From Gluconobacter sp. Gdi (GTDB lineage Bacteria; Pseudomonadota; Alphaproteobacteria; Acetobacterales; Acetobacteraceae), in NCBI RefSeq assembly GCF_014132155.1, contig NZ_BLJQ01000005.1, forward strand, positions 124,001 through 188,000: a stretch of DNA of 64,000 nt, given 5' to 3'. Shown here piece by piece: positions 24,318-31,601 of this stretch. The notes under the pieces are model-generated. The model was given only the letters and a program-made list of their open reading frames with translations. It was not told where the DNA came from and ran no database searches. The translations under genes were made by a program, and so were the position numbers. Every line of letters starts with the position of its first letter. Positions within the stretch are counted from its first letter, which is position 1.

Positions 24318-25073
24318 ATGAGTATATCTCTTTTTGACCTGACGGGACGTCGCGCTCTGATTACGGGATCGTCTCAAGGTATCGGCTTCAGTTTGGCTAA
24401 AGGCCTGCAAGCGGCGGGCGCTGAAGTTGTTCTGAATGGGCGGAATGCTTCCAAACTCTCGGCCGCAGCCGAGGAACTGGGAGGTGTCGAGACACTTGTT
24501 TTTGACGTGACCGACCATGTAGCTGTTCGAACGGCAGTCGATCGCTTCGAAGAAGATACCGGGCCCATTGATATTCTGGTCAACAATGCAGGAATGCAGC
24601 ACCGCGCGCCCTTGGAAGACTTCCCACCAGAAATGTTTCAGAAGGTTCTTCAAACAAACCTGACCTCCATTTTCAATGTTGGACAGGCTGTTGCGAGACA
24701 TATGCTAAGCCGTGGACGAGGTAAGATCGTCAATATCGCTAGCGTCCAGACGGCCCTCGCCCGCCCGAATATCTCCCCCTATACGGCCACCAAGGGTGCC
24801 GTAGGGAATCTGACCAAGGGGATGGCAACCGAGTGGGCAAGACACGGCCTTCAGTGCAATGCCATTGCGCCGGGTTACTTCGACACGCCTCTCAACGCTG
24901 CGCTCGTAAATGATGCAGAATTTTCAACATGGCTGGAAAAACGCACACCTGCGGGTCGGTGGGGACAGCTTGATGAGCTGACGGGGGCCTGTATTTTCCT
25001 TGCTTCCGGCGCATCTTCGTTTGTGAATGGCCATGTTTTGTATGTGGACGGCGGTATCACGGTGTCTCTCTGA
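24318..25073 (+). CDS. idnO: SDR oxidoreductase, probable gluconate 5-dehydrogenase
   Basis: A 251-residue short-chain dehydrogenase. It has the nucleotide-binding TGSSQGIG near the start, AEVVLNGRN after strand 2 (Arg suits NADP), NNAG, the catalytic Ser in NIASVQTA and YTATK (Tyr, Lys). The C-terminus RTPAGRWGQLDEL..ASSFVNGHVLYVDGGITVSL closely resembles the cytosolic gluconate 5-dehydrogenase of Gluconobacter and IdnO of E. coli. That enzyme interconverts gluconate and 5-ketogluconate. ATG 24318 follows AGGAAGAAGG. It is in an operon with the gntP-type permease and is convergent with the corrinoid permease gene. Confidence 0.85.
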   Translation: MSISLFDLTGRRALITGSSQGIGFSLAKGLQAAGAEVVLNGRNASKLSAAAEELGGVETLVFDVTDHVAVRTAVDRFEEDTGPIDILVNNAGMQHRAPLEDFPPEMFQKVLQTNLTSIFNVGQAVARHMLSRGRGKIVNIASVQTALARPNISPYTATKGAVGNLTKGMATEWARHGLQCNAIAPGYFDTPLNAALVNDAEFSTWLEKRTPAGRWGQLDELTGACIFLASGASSFVNGHVLYVDGGITVSL

Positions 25074-25094
25074 AGCAAACGCGCCAAAGACACA

Positions 25095-26090
25095 TCAGCG
25101 CCTTGTTAGAAGACCCATCAGGAAACAGGCACCTATCGCAGAAATGACTATTCCAACTGGCAGCTCCTGAGACGGCAAAAGACAGCGGCTGAGAAGATCT
25201 GAAAGGATTGTCAGCATCCCCCCCGCGACCATAGCGGGGACAAGAATATTTCGAACAGACCGTCCCCAGATGGGCCTTATGAGATGAGGCACAATCAATC
25301 CGACGAAGCCAATCGGCCCACATAATGCTACTGTCGTTGCACAGCTAAACGCGCAAAGGGCAAGAACACCAAGCCGTAGCCTTCTGGTTTGCACCCCGAG
25401 GGACGCTGCGGTTTCCTCCCCGGCCATCAAGGCATCCAGATCAGCGCCAAAAGCCCATTTACCGAAGATCACGGGCAAAAGCCCCAACACGACAAGTGGC
25501 AGGGCCGACCAGCGAGCGGCGGAAAAACTGCCCATCGTCCAGAACAGGACGGATTGCGCCGTATTACGGTCACCCCAGAAAATCAGCAGGTTTGTCAGAG
25601 TAGAGAAGACAAAGGAAATCGCCAGGCCGGACAGTAGCATCCGTTCCGTTGAGACCCGTACGCCAGACCGTAATCTAAAAGATACCAGCAGTAGAAGCGC
25701 AGAAGTTGCCAGAAATGCCCCACCGACTGCACCAAAAGCGATCGTCCAGACGCCGAAAACATCCCCCAACAATACGATGACAGCAACAGCGCCTGTCGCT
25801 GCACCCGAGGATAGCCCGAAGAGAAACGGATCTGCCAAGGGATTACGGGTTACGGCCTGAAGAAGCGCTCCTGCACCGGCAAGAATTGCTCCGGTCAAGA
25901 AGGCCAGAACCAGCCTTGGCATTCGCAGGGACCAGATGATCCGGGCGGCAATATCATGGCTGGCTGGACCGCCCAAAAGACCCGCTTGCAACGAATGCCA
26001 GGGAAGAGAAGCACTTCCGAGCGCAACTTCCAAAAATGCCAGCACACTCAGAGCCGGCAAAGCGCTGATGCTAAGAACACGCTTCATCAA
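25095..26090 (-). CDS. btuC: Corrinoid/iron-type ABC transporter permease (BtuC/FecCD family)
   Basis: A 331-residue inner-membrane permease of the FecCD family with about 9-10 helices. It shows RIIWSLRMPRLVLAFLTGAILAGAGALLQAVTRNPLADPFLFGLSSGAA, the family's most conserved block, and the C-terminal GPIGFVGLIVPHLIRPIWG. It is the last gene of an operon behind a cobalamin riboswitch, so vitamin B12 or another corrinoid is a better guess than an iron chelate. Its start overlaps the binding-protein gene by 4 bases. Confidence 0.85.
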   Translation of the reverse strand: MMKRVLSISALPALSVLAFLEVALGSASLPWHSLQAGLLGGPASHDIAARIIWSLRMPRLVLAFLTGAILAGAGALLQAVTRNPLADPFLFGLSSGAATGAVAVIVLLGDVFGVWTIAFGAVGGAFLATSALLLLVSFRLRSGVRVSTERMLLSGLAISFVFSTLTNLLIFWGDRNTAQSVLFWTMGSFSAARWSALPLVVLGLLPVIFGKWAFGADLDALMAGEETAASLGVQTRRLRLGVLALCAFSCATTVALCGPIGFVGLIVPHLIRPIWGRSVRNILVPAMVAGGMLTILSDLLSRCLLPSQELPVGIVISAIGACFLMGLLTRR

Positions 26091-27040
26091 GGTGCTGCGT
26101 CCGGATGGAGAAAGGTGGCAATCTTTTCGATCACATCGATATTGGCGGGAGACGGCGTCATTTCATCATAACGCACAACCAGAACACGGTTTGTCTTCAG
26201 GGCCGTACTCTCTATCAGCAATGGCTGGCTTCGCAGAAATTTCAGACTGTCTGAAACACCGGCCCCATAATCCATCACCAAAATAGCTTCAGGATTACGC
26301 AAACCTGCGTTTTCCCATGAGGCAGCGCCCCAGTTTGTCGGTAAATCACGAAAAATATTTTCGCCCCCGCCCAGCCGGATCAGCTCTGTCGCGAGGGCAT
26401 ATTGACCAGCTGTAAATGGCCGATCGCGGCCACTGTCATAGAGAAAAACACGTAACGAGTGATGGCCCTTAAGACGATCCTGAATGTGCTGAACGCGCCT
26501 TTGCCAACCTTCAACAAGTTGCCGAGCCTGCTGCTCCCGGCCAAAAACCTGTCCAAGTTTTTCTTCGTCGCTATACAGAAGGTCTAACGTTGGAAGAGCC
26601 GTAGACTGCCCTGCCCTGAAGCAGCTTTCAGACAGAACAAGCGTCGGAATACCCTGAATTGCCAAGGTCTCAGGTGTCACATCCCCACCGACATGCATCC
26701 CATAATTCCAGCCGGCAAAGAAAAAATCTGTTCCAGCATCAAGCAATTGTTCAAGACTGGGATAATGGGTCGCGATTTCCGGGATATCGCCCTGCTGAGC
26801 TTTAAATCCCGGTGTGTATTTGTCCCAGCCTGATATCCCCGTCAAACCACGAATATAGGGCTGCAAATGCAAAGCAAAAGCCATTTCTGCCATATTAACG
26901 TCGTGGATGACAGCATGCTCTGGCTGATGCGTGATCGTTACGGGCTTCCCGCAGCTCTGCACGGTAACCGGGTAGGCGAAGGCCGTTTGCACGGCAAAGC
27001 CACAAAACCCCAGAAACAGTATAAAGGCAGGCGCTTTCAT
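26087..27040 (-). CDS. btuF: ABC transporter periplasmic binding protein, probable corrinoid binder (BtuF-like)
   Basis: A 317-residue periplasmic protein of the class III (BtuF/FhuD/FepB) helical-backbone type. It has a signal peptide FILFLGFCGFAVQTAFA, then VTVQSCGKPVTITHQPEHAVIHDVNMAEMAFALHLQPYIRGLTG and a Glu/Tyr-rich C-terminal lobe. It would carry the ligand from the TonB receptor to the BtuC-like permease. Specificity is inferred from the riboswitch at the head of the operon. Overlaps of 4 bases couple it to both neighbours. Confidence 0.82.
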   Translation of the reverse strand: MKAPAFILFLGFCGFAVQTAFAYPVTVQSCGKPVTITHQPEHAVIHDVNMAEMAFALHLQPYIRGLTGISGWDKYTPGFKAQQGDIPEIATHYPSLEQLLDAGTDFFFAGWNYGMHVGGDVTPETLAIQGIPTLVLSESCFRAGQSTALPTLDLLYSDEEKLGQVFGREQQARQLVEGWQRRVQHIQDRLKGHHSLRVFLYDSGRDRPFTAGQYALATELIRLGGGENIFRDLPTNWGAASWENAGLRNPEAILVMDYGAGVSDSLKFLRSQPLLIESTALKTNRVLVVRYDEMTPSPANIDVIEKIATFLHPDAAP

Positions 27041-27795
27041 GCGCCTCGCGGCCTAAAAACGAACGTCGTGCTGCCATCATCCAGTTGAACGGAATGAACA
27101 TTCAAGCCGAACGCATGCCCTAGTTCTGAAGAGAGCAAAACCTCAGAAGACGCCCCATCCAGAATGATTTTTCCGTCCCTCATCAAGAGAGTTCGCGGCG
27201 CAAAATCAGGCACGAAAGACAGGTCATGCAGGACGGCCACGATTGTCAGAGGGAGGTCACGAAGCAGATTTAAAAGCTCTGCTCTGGCCGCAAGGTCCAG
27301 GTGATTGGTGGGTTCATCCAGCAACAGTATTTTGGGGGTCTGGGCCAGACATCGCGCCAGCATCACACGCTGACGCTCACCACCAGAAAGACTGCCAATC
27401 GACCGTTTTAAAAAAGGTTCGACACGGAAATACTGGATCGCCGTTTGCAGAGCCGCAGTATCCTGCTGCGCCTGAGGAGTGCCCCGAAACGGGAGACGAC
27501 CAAGTGCGATGTAATCCTCAACTATGAAGTCAGGAGTTACATCATCGGTCTGGGAAAGCCACGCAACCTTGCGCGCTACCGCAGGTCTGGAAAGGGCGCA
27601 GAGCTGCGTTCCTTCCAGAAATATCCCCCCTTCCGTGGGCGAAATTAATCCAGCGAGCAGCCTCAGAAGCGTGCTTTTCCCAGCACCATTGGGGCCAATG
27701 AGTGCAACATGCTCACCCTCCCTGACGGAGAGATCCGTCAAAGAGAGTATGCGGTCATACCCGGCAGCATGCGTCTGAAGCACAACCTCAGACAC
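27037..27795 (-). CDS. btuD: ABC transporter ATP-binding protein, probable corrinoid uptake (BtuD/FecE-like)
   Basis: A 252-residue ATPase of the FecE/BtuD/FhuC type. Walker A is GPNGAGKST, the Q-loop is WLSQTDD, the signature is LSGGERQRVMLARCLAQ, Walker B is ILLLDEPTNHLD and the switch His is in VLHDL. It is the second gene after the riboswitch-controlled receptor, two bases after that gene's stop. It drives import through the FecCD-type permease two genes downstream. Confidence 0.88.
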   Translation of the reverse strand: MSEVVLQTHAAGYDRILSLTDLSVREGEHVALIGPNGAGKSTLLRLLAGLISPTEGGIFLEGTQLCALSRPAVARKVAWLSQTDDVTPDFIVEDYIALGRLPFRGTPQAQQDTAALQTAIQYFRVEPFLKRSIGSLSGGERQRVMLARCLAQTPKILLLDEPTNHLDLAARAELLNLLRDLPLTIVAVLHDLSFVPDFAPRTLLMRDGKIILDGASSEVLLSSELGHAFGLNVHSVQLDDGSTTFVFRPRGA

Positions 27796-27797
27796 GA

Positions 27798-30023
27798 TCA
27801 GAAACCAGCCTGAACACTGATCGAGAAAGACCGCGGCGCCCCCAGCATCACTTCACTCGGATAACTGGTATCCGCCCACTGAATGAAGTGCTTGTTTCCC
27901 ACATTGTCTACCCGGCCATAAACCGTCACGCCACGATAGGCGTGCCATGCCGCGAAAAGATTGACGAGCGCATAATCTTTCAGACTCAGGGTATTGGCGT
28001 AATCGCCCTTGCGGGCAGATACGTAACGCATGCCAGCCCCCAGATCGACCGGCAGATCTGCAACCCGGGACCAGACACCCCACAGGTTGGCCGTTACAGC
28101 CGGAACGTTCGGGACCTCGTTCCCGGAGGCATTCACTGACGCTGAAGGATGGAATGATCCATAACGAGACCACGTATAGGCTACATTTCCGGACAGGCTC
28201 CAGTGTTTGCCCAGCGTGAGGTCCCCTTGCCATTCCACACCCCGTGACTTCTGAACGCCCGCCGTTGCCACGCTGTCCACACCGGTGGCAACGAGAACTC
28301 GGGTACGGCGGATATCATACAGAGACAATGTAGAGGACAGACGGCCTTTCCAGAAAGAGCCCTTCGCGCCAATTTCCCCCTGTCTGGAATGACTCAGGCG
28401 CGAAAACTGACCTTTGTTAACCAGGAAGATATTAGAGCCCGGCGGATCTTCAGCCGTCGTATACACGCCGTAAAGGCTGATGTTGTCTGTCAGATCATAA
28501 ACAGGGCCAATCCTGAAGTTGGCAGGATTGTAGTTCCCTTTGAAGCTGGTCGCAGGGTTGAACGCACCAGACTGGCTATAATTCTGACGATCCAGTTTTA
28601 GCCAGTCGTAGCGAAATCCACCCACCACACGCAGATCGTCCCGCACGGTCAGGACATCTTCCATGAAGATGCCTGCGTCCACCATGTTTGTAGGAGATTT
28701 CGTATATGGATACTCCCCTGCAAAGCTCCCCACGGCCGTGCTTTCGGGGCTACTCAGAGAAACACTGTCTGCATATGTCGCGTCCGGAAAACCACGGTTC
28801 CGGATGAGCCGCACATAATACGCGTCTCCACCGACGACCAGACGGTTCTTCATTCCGAAAACATGAAAATCAAACTGGCCATCCAGCGTGTCACCAACCT
28901 GATGCTGGTTCATATAAACATAGAACCGATCCCGGCCGACCCGACCGGGTGCAATGGCACTTCCGGCTGCGTCTGTCTGCCCAGATGAACCGATATAACT
29001 GTAGGATTCAGCGTTATTCCAGTTCCGCTTGGCGTAAAGGACATAGGTTTTATTGTGGAACGTCATGTTCTCCGTTGACTGCCACGTCAGATGGAGCGTC
29101 GGGGTCACATTGACCGAGCCGGCTTTTGCATCCTTGGCATTGTAATACCGCCAGAGCGATGACCGGCTTACGCCTAACCCCTTGGAAGACGACAGCAGGC
29201 CGCCCACGCCATCATGGACCTGAGCCAGCGGGACCAAAGGGGTTCCATAATACGTCGACAAGCGATCTGTCAGATAGTCGACGCCAAAGCGGGCTGTAAA
29301 TTTCTTCGAAGGGTGCCAGAGCAACGTTGTCGTGAAATCGTTGCTGTGTGGGTCTGCGCCAGCAACGTATCCATCAGACGAGGTACGACTAAAATCACTT
29401 CGAATGGCCAACGTGTCAGTAATGGGAACCGAACCGCCCAGGCCAGCATTCCATGTATTGAAACTGCCATAAGATATCAGCGCATTGGCATGCGGCCCAT
29501 CAAATGCAGGATCACGCGTGCGCATGTCCACGGTGCCGCCGACAGCGCCCTGCCCGTAAAGAACGGACGACGGCCCCTTGAGAACCTGAACGCTCTCAAG
29601 ATTAAAGCTGTTGAGCGGACGGTTCACCATCGTGGTCGGGCCGTAATAAATTCCGTCCCGAAGGATCAGAACCTGATTTCCGCTGAAGCCGCGCATCATC
29701 ATCTGCGCCGGACTTCCAGGAGATCCACCGGAAGAAACGCCCGGTGCGCTGTCTGCGGCGTCTTCAGCATGCGCATAGCCGCGCTGCTCCATCACGCTGC
29801 GCTGAATGACATTGATGGTTGCAGGGTTATGCTGAACCGTCAGCCCGAGCCTGCCCCCGATAACAGCACTGTCCTTCAATGGCTGCGCCCGGCCATGCGC
29901 CGTAATGTGCTCCTCTTTCGCCTTGGTTGCTGCCTTCCTGACATCTTCTGTCTGAGCAAATGCGGGCTGAAAGACGGTCAATGCCGCGACGGGCAACACA
30001 CCGACAAAACTAATTTTCCTCAT
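27798..30023 (-). CDS. TonB-dependent receptor under cobalamin riboswitch control (corrinoid receptor candidate)
   Basis: A 741-residue outer-membrane receptor. The signal peptide FVGVLPVAALTVFQPAFAQT is followed by a TonB box region (EEHITAHGRAQ), plug motifs (VEQRG-like MEQRGYAHAEDAADSAPGV, QMMMRGFSGNQVLILRDGIYYG, VQVLKGPSSVLYGQGAVGGTVDM) and a barrel ending in SISVQAGF. The architecture matches FhuA-like siderophore receptors and is larger than E. coli BtuB (about 600 residues). A cobalamin riboswitch 100 bases upstream and the BtuD/F/C-like genes downstream point to a corrinoid ligand. ATG 30023 gives the best signal peptide; GTG 30041 would add six residues. Confidence 0.87.
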   Translation of the reverse strand: MRKISFVGVLPVAALTVFQPAFAQTEDVRKAATKAKEEHITAHGRAQPLKDSAVIGGRLGLTVQHNPATINVIQRSVMEQRGYAHAEDAADSAPGVSSGGSPGSPAQMMMRGFSGNQVLILRDGIYYGPTTMVNRPLNSFNLESVQVLKGPSSVLYGQGAVGGTVDMRTRDPAFDGPHANALISYGSFNTWNAGLGGSVPITDTLAIRSDFSRTSSDGYVAGADPHSNDFTTTLLWHPSKKFTARFGVDYLTDRLSTYYGTPLVPLAQVHDGVGGLLSSSKGLGVSRSSLWRYYNAKDAKAGSVNVTPTLHLTWQSTENMTFHNKTYVLYAKRNWNNAESYSYIGSSGQTDAAGSAIAPGRVGRDRFYVYMNQHQVGDTLDGQFDFHVFGMKNRLVVGGDAYYVRLIRNRGFPDATYADSVSLSSPESTAVGSFAGEYPYTKSPTNMVDAGIFMEDVLTVRDDLRVVGGFRYDWLKLDRQNYSQSGAFNPATSFKGNYNPANFRIGPVYDLTDNISLYGVYTTAEDPPGSNIFLVNKGQFSRLSHSRQGEIGAKGSFWKGRLSSTLSLYDIRRTRVLVATGVDSVATAGVQKSRGVEWQGDLTLGKHWSLSGNVAYTWSRYGSFHPSASVNASGNEVPNVPAVTANLWGVWSRVADLPVDLGAGMRYVSARKGDYANTLSLKDYALVNLFAAWHAYRGVTVYGRVDNVGNKHFIQWADTSYPSEVMLGAPRSFSISVQAGF

Positions 30024-30126
30024 GGATAACGCAAACTTCACTCAACAATGCGTCACTACGATGAGCAGGATAAACATCCTGCTGCGTCCGGTGCACCCCG
30101 CCCTTTCGCTTCGTCCATGACCATTT

Positions 30127-30300
30127 TCGATGGCAGGTCTCCTGGCTTGCAGATCATCGGCAGATCGCGAGCCTTCCCAAGGCTGACGCCCCAGTGGCCG
30201 GGTTCCCGGAACCCATCGTGATCAGCCTCACCGCTCACAGTTGCGGGGGCAGCCGCAGCATTTCACTGCGTTCCCTTTTCATCCCCTTCCGGGGAACCAT
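30127..30300 (-). promoter_or_regulatory. Cobalamin riboswitch (canonical) of the corrinoid uptake operon
   Basis: Read on the minus strand, the leader contains the conserved pieces in order: GGTTCC..GATGAAAAGGGAA, GCTGCCCCCGCAACTGTGA, CCACTGG, TTGGGAAGGC and the B12 box AAGCCAGGAGACCTGCC. These are the hallmarks of the adenosylcobalamin-sensing class (Rfam Cobalamin family). It lies about 100 bases before the TonB receptor start. When bound it would lower expression of the receptor, ATPase, binding protein and permease genes. Confidence 0.93.
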
Positions 30301-30317
30301 CATTGAGCAGGGGCATA

Positions 30318-30339
30318 ACCGAAACTCCCATATAGTCAA
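30318..30339 (-). promoter_or_regulatory. Candidate promoter of the corrinoid uptake operon (-35 to spacer)
   Basis: On the minus strand TTGACT (30339-30334) is followed after 16 bases by TATGCC (30317-30312). Transcription would start near 30305, directly before the riboswitch. This is a fair match to a sigma-70 promoter; the -10 element is weak. Confidence 0.4.
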
Positions 30340-30344
30340 ACACG

Positions 30345-30375
30345 TATGTTATAACATATCAATAACTGAAGTTAT
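30345..30375. repeat. Two adjacent palindromes upstream of the riboswitch promoter
   Basis: TATGTTATAACATA (30345-30358) is a perfect 14-base palindrome. Immediately next to it, ATAACT and AGTTAT (30362-30367 and 30370-30375) are exact inverted repeats around GA. Both sit just upstream of the candidate -35 of the corrinoid uptake operon and between it and the divergent FAH-family gene, where a regulator could bind. No matching site was noticed elsewhere in the window. Confidence 0.45.
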
Positions 30376-30503
30376 CAATTTGAACAATGGGGCGCCTTCG
30401 CGTTTGGGGCAGCGGCCATGAACAGGCCCCTCAATCCCTTGGAAGTAGCGCCTAAACATGCCTAATCTCATGCTTCCCCACTCTGGACAGAAAGTGTTGC
30501 AGG

Positions 30504-31352
30504 ATGAAGCTCTGTCGTTTTGGTCCCTTGAATCAGGAAACACCCGGACTCATTGATGACACTGGCATCCTGAGAAGCCTCGAAGGGGTTTTGCCTGATA
30601 TTACAGCTGCCCATCTGTCTCCAGAGCAGTTGGACGCCTTGCGGGCGATTAATCCGGATACTCTCCCTGTCATTTCAGAAGCACCACGCTACGGTATTCC
30701 GTTCTCCGGTGCCGGAAAGTACATCTGCATTGGTCTGAACTATCTGGATCATGCCGAGGAAGCAGGCCTTCCCCTCCCCTCAGAGCCAATCGTCTTCATG
30801 AAAGCCATCTCTGCCCTGACGGGTCCGAGCGATGGTATTCTGATTCCCCAACAAGCCACCAAAGTGGACTGGGAAGTCGAACTCGCAGTCATTATCGGCA
30901 CAAAAGCGTCCTACGTCTCCCCGGAGAAGGCTTTGGAGCATGTGGCGGGATATTGTGTCGCCAATGATGTCTCTGAACGCTCATTTCAGATGCAGACAAG
31001 CCAGTGGGACAAAGGCAAAGGCTGCGACACATTCGGGCCTTTGGGACCATGGCTTGTGACGACCGATGAAATCGCCGATCCGCAATCGCTTTCCATGCGG
31101 TTAGATGTCAACGGACACCGTCGACAGACCGGACATACCTCCAACATGATCTTTGACGTCCGCAGCATCATTTCACATGTCAGCCACTACATGACCCTGA
31201 TGCCAGGCGATATCATTGCCACCGGCACACCAGCGGGCGTTGGCATGGGTATCAAGCCTCACCCAGTCTATCTCGAACCGGGGGATGTCCTGGAAGTGGA
31301 AATCGAAGGGCTTGGCATTCAAAGACAGACGGTGAGGTCAACTCACGCCTGA
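30504..31352 (+). CDS. Fumarylacetoacetate hydrolase (FAH) family protein
   Basis: A 282-residue cytoplasmic protein with an N-terminal extension of about 60 residues (MKLCRFGPLNQETPGLIDDTG) and a C-terminal FAH domain. The metal and substrate region is visible as GKYICIGLNYLDHAEEAG, PIVFMKAISALTGP, the acidic VDWEVELAVIIG (metal-binding Glu residues) and DVSERSFQM, then GDIIATGTPAGVG. Members hydrolyse or decarboxylate 2-oxo acid or acylpyruvate-type compounds, such as fumarylpyruvate, 2-keto-3-deoxy acids or ureidoglycolate. The exact substrate is open. The gene stands alone, divergent from the corrinoid uptake operon. Confidence 0.87.
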   Translation: MKLCRFGPLNQETPGLIDDTGILRSLEGVLPDITAAHLSPEQLDALRAINPDTLPVISEAPRYGIPFSGAGKYICIGLNYLDHAEEAGLPLPSEPIVFMKAISALTGPSDGILIPQQATKVDWEVELAVIIGTKASYVSPEKALEHVAGYCVANDVSERSFQMQTSQWDKGKGCDTFGPLGPWLVTTDEIADPQSLSMRLDVNGHRRQTGHTSNMIFDVRSIISHVSHYMTLMPGDIIATGTPAGVGMGIKPHPVYLEPGDVLEVEIEGLGIQRQTVRSTHA

Positions 31353-31508
31353 ACGGATAGAAAGACTTTCACACAGCGCGATTCTTGAAAAAACATCCGC
31401 TTTCGTAATTATTTTTTTCGTAAAAAATACTTGCCCGCTCAAGGTGGCAGGAAAGCTGCGCTGAATATAACAACTGCGAATTTGAGTGAATTAAAGATTG
31501 AAGTTTTT

Positions 31509-31527
31509 GAGAATGAATATCATTTGT
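31509..31527. promoter_or_regulatory. Fur-box-like site upstream of the TonB siderophore receptor gene
   Basis: GAGAATGAATATCATTTGT agrees at 13 of 19 positions with the classical Fur consensus, including the central TGA...TCATT core. It lies 75 bases before the ATG of the siderophore receptor gene, in an A/T-rich leader that contains possible promoter elements (TATCAT within the site). Iron repression is the natural reading. Confidence 0.55.
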
Positions 31528-31601
31528 AACTTTAAGAAAGACGGGAACTCGGTTGAAATTCCCGTGAAAATTCATTTCAGCGGAGGCAGTTAGCCCGTTC
31601 C

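Noticed and set aside
29214-30029. 271-codon plus-strand frame opposite the riboswitch-controlled TonB receptor
   Set aside because: Shadow of the receptor coding frame; no domain, no ribosome-binding site, arginine-rich translation.
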